Positions 57,755 through 64,000 of a DNA stretch of 64,000 nt are shown here, in pieces. Below the pieces are notes generated by a model that worked only from the letters and a program-made list of their open reading frames with translations, was not told the origin of the DNA and ran no database searches. Position 1 is the stretch's first letter. Every line of letters begins with the position of its first letter. Location: positions 3,472,001 to 3,536,000 of the forward strand of contig OZ176053.1 of assembly GCA_964247055.1 (NCBI GenBank), read 5' to 3'. Made by a program: the position numbers and the translations under genes. The stretch is from Paragordius varius (Eukaryota; Nematomorpha).

Positions 57755-58653
57755 AACCTAATGGGTTTAACTAAAAAACATTTCAGTTGTTTTATTTATA
57801 AAATATAATCCTGGTTATTGCCATAAATATAATGTTGTTAATTCACAGCCACGAGAATCGATCACTTTCAGCAAAGAATTTTAGCAAAATTACCCTTTTA
57901 ACCGGCAAAAATAATAAATATAAAAAACTTTTATACCTTGAGTTTTTATAATAAAAGGTCATACCTATGATTACAAAATTAAAATCATACAAACAAATCG
58001 TAGAAACTTATAGAAAAATATTTTTTTAAAAATCGTTGTACTTTTATCACTTACATTTTTTAAATTTTTGACAATAGAGCTTAAAAAACAAATTAGTGTT
58101 GTGAAGGTGATTCGACATAAATTTAATATCGAACCTTCTCTCTCCTGTAATTTCTATGGTTTTTTTTCTGAGTCCTAAAATTATAGTTCCGAAATTTGAT
58201 TGAAAATAGCTGGTATAAAATAAATAAATAGCAAATATTCTGGTAAATTGTAATTGAAAGTTCAAAGTTAATTAAATATTTTAATCCTAATATACAGTTT
58301 GGTATAATTAACGATATTTTAGAAAAAAAAAATTGACGGCGAAAATTGTTGCGGGGTTTTTTTCAATTATAATTTAAAAAACTTATTTGTATTGACCTTT
58401 TAAAAGTCATAATCTGATTTACTATGCCAAAACCCCAAGAATTGACTTCATTTTTTGAATAACAAAAATTGAACACAATCCATTATATATTTTGAAATTG
58501 TAACTTATAATTTATACATAATTAACTATGTAATCAGGCTAAATATAAAAAAGAAATTGACACTTGGATACAAATTGGAGTACCTATATACCTCAGACTA
58601 TATTTAAGTTAATATTTTTCAAAACTACTGAATGAAAGAGTCCCAATTTAAAT

Positions 58654-58971
58654 TCATTCCTCTATCCTGATAAATATTATATAAATATACCGAAATATAT
58701 AGATAAAAATTAGTATTGAAAAAAGTTCCATATCAAACGACATCGACGCCATTTTTATTTTGCAAAAAGGTAAAATTAAAGCTAATTTATTATTTAAATC
58801 TAATCTAACATTGATAGAAACAGAAAAAGTAGGTAATTTTGTATTAATCTTAAATTTAGCTAATGCCCACATGTCATGTTGACTAAAACCTTTGAATTTT
58901 ATTTTAAAATTAATAGCATATTTTTGAATGAACCCTTTTATATTTCGGTCATTAATGTTATATAAGTGCAA
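58654..58971 (-). CDS. Hypothetical 105-codon open frame, possible exon
   Basis: The frame reads MHLYNINDRNIKGFIQKYAI at its start and includes SQHDMWALAKFKINTKLPTF and DLNNKLALILPFCKI, a less biased composition than most chance frames in this A+T-rich DNA. Another minus-strand frame at 58,047-58,265 (with LGLRKKTIEITGERRFDIKF) could be a neighbouring exon. I do not recognise a family. It may be chance. Confidence 0.2.
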   Translation of the reverse strand: MHLYNINDRNIKGFIQKYAINFKIKFKGFSQHDMWALAKFKINTKLPTFSVSINVRLDLNNKLALILPFCKIKMASMSFDMELFSILIFIYIFRYIYIIFIRIEE

Positions 58972-59501
58972 ACTTTTGCCATGGTTTCGGTTTCTTCAAT
59001 ATTTATTGAAGTATTTAATTTTAAACAGGCCCAATTTGAATTGAAGGACTGAAATGTATCCAAGCGTTAAATCCTAAAGCGTTCACTCGATAGAGTTTTA
59101 GGCCAAATTATGATTTTTTTATTTAATTCCTTTCAGTTCAGATAGCCTTTAAAAATTCGAAAATCTTTTCAATAATACGCCTTTTCCTCTATATAGTTTT
59201 TTATTTTATTTGTTCTAATTTTTGGCTGAGACAGAAAAATAAAATAGTACTTCCATTTATGATTTCAATTATTTTTCTAAAGTTATTTGCTAGGTATATA
59301 ATCATAATTAATAATGTTTTGATCCTCATCTTGCAGCACAGTGTTACACAGGACAAGAGTTATTTTGCCAAAATTTTGTAAATTAAAATGTTATTAGAAA
59401 ATTAAATAAATATTGCCACCTATATGATTTTCAATGAGTTACCCTCTGCGAAAAACATTCTTTGTAAAAGATTGCAAATATATGATTTTTTTTGAGTAGA
59501 G

Positions 59502-59900
59502 CAGGGGTGTCCAACAAATGGCTTGAAGAGCCACATTTTCGACCTCAAAAATCCGAAGAGCCACGTTTGAATTAGTATCACATCATAAGAATCAAATAAT
59601 TTATTATATAAACATATAGAGATATCTTTATTTTCTAAATAACAAAATAAATACTAAAAATATTTTAATATTGCTAAATTTATGTTATACTATGTGTAAA
59701 AAATTTGATGAAATACATCGAGAAATCGATGAATTTTTCACAGAAAACAATTTAAACTTACCACACTTAGATTCTTGCTGAACTGTTAGCAATTTTTAAA
59801 TCGAAAAATTAGAAATATATGTATGGGCTATCGAGGAATCTTTTATAAATACTTTTCACTAAATAATTAACATCTCAAAATTTTTAAAAAGCCACAAGTG
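59502..59900. repeat. hAT-like element remnant (left end)
   Basis: CAGGGGTGTCCAACAAATGG followed by GAAGAGCCACATTTTCGAC and GAAGAGCCACGTTTG is the end pattern of animal hAT-type elements. A matching inverse right end was not found; AAAGCCACAAGTGCGAC near 59,888 may be a decayed subterminal block. It is probably a truncated old copy. Confidence 0.45.
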
Positions 59901-60311
59901 CGACTAGATAGAAATAATACACATCGCAACTTGTATTTAGTCACTGATAATCACCCAATTAATATTAGCCTAACTTGAAATGAATACTTAGAAGGTTTAT
60001 ACTAAAAAAGATTCAAAAAAATTTACATGCTCTCATACAACTACTGAAGGTTATCTATCGGAAAAAGGGAGCTACTAATAGAAACGAGCAATAATCGATT
60101 TAATATTCACCACATTGAAGGTAACATTGAGTGGATATGTAAAAGCCGGTGTTTTGTTAAGATAACTATTGTTATTTGAGTATTTATAAAATATTTTTTA
60201 TTATTCATTATATTCAGTTACCTAAGAGCAGAAATCTCCATTTGTATGTTCATATTGTAATTATTATCAGCTTAAGGAATTTAAGAGTGTTTGTTGTGTT
60301 GTTGTTGTTGT

Positions 60312-63300
60312 TTAACAGTAAGCTTTGATGGTGCACCATCGTAAGCTATCCAACTTTTTATGAAATAGTTCTTTATCAATACAATCTGTTTTTAGCAGTT
60401 TGAGTTGTTGGAAATCCAGATCAATCTTTTTAGTCCAGGTTAAACGTGGACGACCGGGCTTATTGTTCCCGGGTGGAATGATGTCGAATGAGGTCCTGAT
60501 CGGATTGTCAGGATTCATACGATCAAGGTGACCGTAGTACCTCATTCTTTTGAATTGAATGAATTTGTCTATAGGCTCCATTTGTATGTGATTGCGGATA
60601 TCTTGAGGATTTAGTTGCGTTGACATCAGGCGTAGTATGCGATTTTCCGCGCTGATAAAACGTTTCTCTTGAGTTTGTGTCAATGCCATGGTTTCTGTGG
60701 CATATGTCAAAACTGGTCTTATGCCCATTTTATAAATTAAGCCTTTTGTTTTAATAGATATGTGCTTTTGTTTAAGAATGTATTTTAGCTGATGATATTT
60801 TCCCCAGGTACGGTTTATTCTTGCATTTATTGCGCTATTGTTTGATGAGTCTGATGTTATTTTGTCGCCAAGATAGGTAAACTCGGTTACCACTTCAAAG
60901 CTTGAGTTACTAAGGACTATGTGCTTAATTGATGGGGGCGGTGAATGCTGCACGCATGATTCGCATTTGAAATTTATCTGTTCAGATAGTTTGCCGATAA
61001 TGTTTGTACATTTTTTGTGACACCATTTTTTACATGCAGAGCAGAGAATAGAATCAAATCCAACATTTAATCCGCAAACTCCGCATGGGTATTTAATTTC
61101 ATTGTGGGGTTCACCCGTTATCAGGATTTTACTTTTATTTTCATTTATTTTGAATCCGAATTTGGTTAGCTGTTGTTGCCATTGTATGAACATTTTCTCT
61201 AAGTCTGAAATCGAGGTTGCGGTAAGAACTATGTCATCTGCATATATACTTTCATATGGCAGATTTAACCGAATATCGCGAGTAACAGCGTCTAATATTG
61301 TAATAAACAGCAAGGGACTTAAGGCTGAACCTTGATGGAGTCCTACTTTAATTTCAAAGGAATCAGAATCTCCCATAGGGGTTCTAACAAATGTTTTAGA
61401 ATTTTGATATAGAAGCATGATAGCTTGGATTAGTTGTTCATCCACGTTATTTACTTTTAAAGCCCATGGAATTAATGATCTGGGAACTCTATCAAAAGCT
61501 TTCTCCAAATCAAGAAAAAGATGATATAGTTTTTTATTTTTTAAAAGATAGTTATCTTGTATACGTTTTAAGACGAATATGGCGTCTGTAGTTGAGTGGC
61601 TTGGACGGAAGGCAAATTGAGAGGATGATAATGTTACCTGGTTCCTTAATTTATTTTCTAATACAACTTCGAATATTTTTAAAGCATGTTCTAAAAGTTT
61701 AATCGATCTATAGGAAGAACATTCTAACTGACTGCCTTTATTTTTATAAATGGGGATTGTAATGCTTTCTTCCCAATCCGGCGGTATGGTTTGGTATCGA
61801 ATTATAAGATTAAAAAGATTAGTGAGGTATTGTAATCCGATTTTTCCTGATTTTTTTATTATATCGGAAGATAGTTGGGTAGGTCCACATGATTTATTAT
61901 TTTTCATTTTTTTTAGCGCATTTTCCACATCAGCTAACGAAAATTCTAAAATCGAATGTTTATTGTTGATATTCATGGAAGGAATATGATATGGATTTGT
62001 TGTATTCAGAAGATCTTTGGTATAGTCTTCCCATATTTTTATAACCTCGGAATGATTTGTTTGAATATTACCATTTTTATCTTTAATATATTTCGTTTTG
62101 GGAATATCTTTTTTGTTTTCATTTGATAATTTCATTCGATTAAAGATTTTGAAATTTTTTGCATCCTTCTCTAGCGACTCTGCAATTTTTATGCTGTTTT
62201 CGTGTTTGAGTTTGGTAATTAATTTCGCAACTTCGCTACGTAATTGTAAGTATTTTTTTCGATCTTCCTCTTTATGGGTTTTTTTCCACAATCGAAAGGC
62301 TCGGTTTCGTGATTTGATTTGGGGTTTAATCTCATCACTCCACCACCAATTTGACTTCCTTTTCCTAGCGCCCTTTGTCATGCCACATATTGCCTTGGTG
62401 TTCTTGAGTAAGGAATTTTTAAAAAGATCCCAGGTTTGACCCACGTTGTTATCGGTTAAGCGACTTTCGTTTAAATCTATATTGACAGCTTCCATAAACT
62501 TATCAGCATATATGGGTTTTTGAAGCATTTTAATGTTTGGTTTGGGTTTGTGGTGTCTTATTGGTATGGATTTGGAATTTGATCCAAATAGTAAGGTAGA
62601 TACTACTAGCCTATGTTGGGTGTCAGTATTGTAACATTTTGTATCATTGCATATTTTTCTTTTCTCCTTTGGAATCAGAATATAATCAATTTGAGATTTT
62701 GCATTTCCTGAGGAATATGTATATAGCTTATGATCAGGTTTGGTAAAGTTTGTATTTAATATGCATAGGTTGAACATTGCACAGAAATCAAGGACGGATT
62801 CTCCTTCTTTGTTTAGCAGTCCGTATCCAAAACCACCATGTATACCAGCATATTCGATTCCTTGTTTACCCACGTGTCCATTCATGTCGCCGGCAATCAT
62901 TATCAGGTCTTTATCATGAACTTTACGCATTATTTCAAAAAGTTGATCCCAAAATTTTTGTTTTAGACTGTCTGCGAGTCCTGGTTGTGGGGCATATACA
63001 CATATAATATTTATTATGGAGTTACTATGTACTAATCTAATTTGGATTATACGGTCATTGTGTCTTAAAACATCGAGGATGTTGTCACAGTGCTTTTCAT
63101 GTAAAAGAATTCCGACACCTCCTGTCGCCTTATTTCCTCCCTGATAAAAGCATTTATAATCACCAGCGGTGAAGTTGCCGCTTCCAGAATACCTTGTTTC
63201 TTGTAAGCAACACACATCGACTTGTAATAGTTTAAGCTTTTCTACAATATCTATAGTTTTGTTTCTTAGAGATCCTACATTCCACGTCGCATATTTAAAA

Positions 63301-63338
63301 GTTTGTCGTTTTAAAATCATTTTAGTTGTAGTTATCAT
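60312..63338 (-). CDS. LINE polyprotein: AP endonuclease, reverse transcriptase, PHD-like zinc finger
   Basis: The frame has 1,008 codons. Residues about 14-245 form an AP-like endonuclease: ATWNVGSLRNK, CCLQETRYSGSG, AGDMNGHVGK, SQIDYILIPKEKR and TQHRLVVSTL carry the expected Asn, Glu, Asp/Asn, Asp and His. Residues about 480-740 form the reverse transcriptase: FLDLEKAFDRVPR (motif A), QGSALSPLLF (motif B) and YADDIVL (motif C, near residue 699). At about 749-794 a Cys/His cluster (CGVCGLNVGFDSILCSACKK, then WCHKKC and FKCESC) looks like a PHD-type finger. The C-terminus has the YYGHLDRM...GRPRLTW block shared by RTE-like elements. The product would nick DNA and reverse-transcribe its own RNA. 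Confidence 0.93.
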   Translation of the reverse strand: MITTTKMILKRQTFKYATWNVGSLRNKTIDIVEKLKLLQVDVCCLQETRYSGSGNFTAGDYKCFYQGGNKATGGVGILLHEKHCDNILDVLRHNDRIIQIRLVHSNSIINIICVYAPQPGLADSLKQKFWDQLFEIMRKVHDKDLIMIAGDMNGHVGKQGIEYAGIHGGFGYGLLNKEGESVLDFCAMFNLCILNTNFTKPDHKLYTYSSGNAKSQIDYILIPKEKRKICNDTKCYNTDTQHRLVVSTLLFGSNSKSIPIRHHKPKPNIKMLQKPIYADKFMEAVNIDLNESRLTDNNVGQTWDLFKNSLLKNTKAICGMTKGARKRKSNWWWSDEIKPQIKSRNRAFRLWKKTHKEEDRKKYLQLRSEVAKLITKLKHENSIKIAESLEKDAKNFKIFNRMKLSNENKKDIPKTKYIKDKNGNIQTNHSEVIKIWEDYTKDLLNTTNPYHIPSMNINNKHSILEFSLADVENALKKMKNNKSCGPTQLSSDIIKKSGKIGLQYLTNLFNLIIRYQTIPPDWEESITIPIYKNKGSQLECSSYRSIKLLEHALKIFEVVLENKLRNQVTLSSSQFAFRPSHSTTDAIFVLKRIQDNYLLKNKKLYHLFLDLEKAFDRVPRSLIPWALKVNNVDEQLIQAIMLLYQNSKTFVRTPMGDSDSFEIKVGLHQGSALSPLLFITILDAVTRDIRLNLPYESIYADDIVLTATSISDLEKMFIQWQQQLTKFGFKINENKSKILITGEPHNEIKYPCGVCGLNVGFDSILCSACKKWCHKKCTNIIGKLSEQINFKCESCVQHSPPPSIKHIVLSNSSFEVVTEFTYLGDKITSDSSNNSAINARINRTWGKYHQLKYILKQKHISIKTKGLIYKMGIRPVLTYATETMALTQTQEKRFISAENRILRLMSTQLNPQDIRNHIQMEPIDKFIQFKRMRYYGHLDRMNPDNPIRTSFDIIPPGNNKPGRPRLTWTKKIDLDFQQLKLLKTDCIDKELFHKKLDSLRWCTIKAYC

Positions 63339-63760
63339 TATTTTAAAAATGAGGCAAAGTTTTACAATTTTATGCCCTTAAAATAAACCTCTTAACTCCG
63401 AGGAGGGGTAAATGCAATCCTAGCATTTAATAGGGAAATTTATTTGGCTTTCAAACCTAGGAAATTGCCTTACGGGGCTAACGAAGTTTCCTCCCCGCAT
63501 TCAGATATCGATAGTATATCATACGTTGTAAGTCCATCATTTTTGTGTCGTTGGAAAGAAGGGCTCTGGTTATAGCGCCAGTTCCCGCTTTATCGATTGT
63601 GTGACTGCAGGCATTGTGGTATTTTATAGAGCATGAGAAGCCTTCTTTCCCATGCTCACCACGCCCCACACCACATCAGACCATACGCATGCCTTTCCAT
63701 GTGCCGCTCTCGTTGGTTGGATATCCAGGGTGCACCACGTGGAGGTGAGAGTCGGACTTT
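63339..63760 (-). other. LINE 5' leader, G+C-richer, with hairpin
   Basis: The leader has a 63-codon frame (63,478-63,669, MGRGEHGKEGFSCS...) and a hairpin GAGCATG...CATGCTC at about 63,630-63,658. Some RTE elements carry an HDV-like self-cleaving ribozyme at this position; I could not fold one convincingly by eye. Whether the small frame is translated is unknown. Confidence 0.5.
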
Positions 63761-64000
63761 TTAAAAAATAAATTAATATGGATTTTTTAAGTATTTGCCT
63801 TCAAGCTTTTTTAACTAGATATAGTAATATTTTTTAGCAATTGATATTTATATGACAAATTGTTGATGTAATAGACAAATAGGGTGGCCTTAGCATCCGT
63901 GCTATTTTTCAAAGCTAAACTTTATAAAATATTACAATGTTCATTAATATGCACTAGATTATTTTAAAAAGGCTTATGGTAAAAAACAAACTCTTAAAAG
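63761..64000. other. Right-edge sequence, nothing recognised
   Basis: A+T-rich sequence with no open frame or repeat that I can identify. Confidence 0.6.

Larger units (their letters stand above)
57755..60289. other. Intergenic region between the phosducin-like gene and the LINE
   Basis: A+T-rich sequence without a recognised gene. It includes a 105-codon minus-strand frame at 58,654-58,971 of unknown nature and a hAT-like end at about 59,502. Confidence 0.5.
60290..63760 (-). mobile_element. RTE-type non-LTR retrotransposon (LINE), apparently full length
   Basis: The element is about 3.47 kb on the minus strand. It has a 5' part richer in G+C than the host (63,340-63,760), one long uninterrupted frame (60,312-63,338) and almost no 3' untranslated region: the TAA stop is followed directly by an ACA/AAC simple repeat (to about 60,290), the usual tail of RTE elements. 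The 5' boundary is placed where sequence returns to A+T-rich host DNA near 63,760. A target-site duplication was not identified. The intact frame suggests a recent insertion. Confidence 0.88.

Noticed and set aside
62098-62439. Plus-strand frames across 61,102-63,381
   Set aside because: They are antisense to the LINE reading frame, which has all expected catalytic motifs.

Overview
The window is nuclear DNA of an animal. It looks roughly three quarters A+T by eye. Genes are split by GT-AG introns, TA microsatellites are common, and small inverted-repeat elements sit in several introns. All gene models below were built by hand from splice-site and reading-phase continuity plus recall of homologous proteins; no alignment was run. 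I cannot name the species. Nine introns of only 20-30 nt in three genes recall the tiny introns reported for dicyemid mesozoans, and very short 5' introns also occur in flatworms. This is a hint, not an identification.

Layout. (1) 1-32,396, plus strand: a voltage-gated calcium channel alpha-1 subunit of the L-type (Cav1) class, cut by the left window edge. About 52 exon positions join with matching phases into an open frame of 2,349 residues. It has four domains, an EEEE selectivity filter, a beta-subunit binding (AID) motif, an EF-hand region and an IQ motif. (2) 34,020-35,538, minus strand: EXOSC8/RRP43, an exosome ring subunit (270 aa, 7 exons). (3) 35,568-55,944, plus strand: ASCC3, a double-cassette Ski2-like helicase (2,367 aa, 43 exons), head-to-head with EXOSC8 and only 29 bp between the two start codons. 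(4) 56,885-57,754, minus strand: a phosducin-like protein (248 aa, 6 exons, all introns 21-30 nt). (5) 60,290-63,760, minus strand: an RTE-type LINE with an intact 1,008-codon frame carrying endonuclease, reverse transcriptase and a PHD-like zinc finger.

The most interesting region is inside the calcium channel gene. Two 154-nt exons of identical phase encode alternative versions of the domain IV pore loop. Three further exons of identical phase encode alternative versions of the segment after the EF-hand, the position where vertebrate Cav2 genes carry exons 37a/37b. The intron before the domain II filter exon contains a decaying tandem array of copies of that exon's own splice acceptor and first codons. 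Together with a splice-or-retain choice of C-terminus, one gene could give at least twelve proteins.

Mobile DNA. A 1.55-kb foldback element with 21-bp repeats in its arms lies in a Cav1 intron. Four copies of one MITE family lie in introns of Cav1 and ASCC3. There are two copies of a second, short hairpin MITE, a 210-bp hairpin, a hAT-like 265-bp MITE and a possible tRNA-derived SINE. The genes are unrelated housekeeping and signalling genes with no sign of an operon; the only tight linkage is the EXOSC8/ASCC3 divergent pair.
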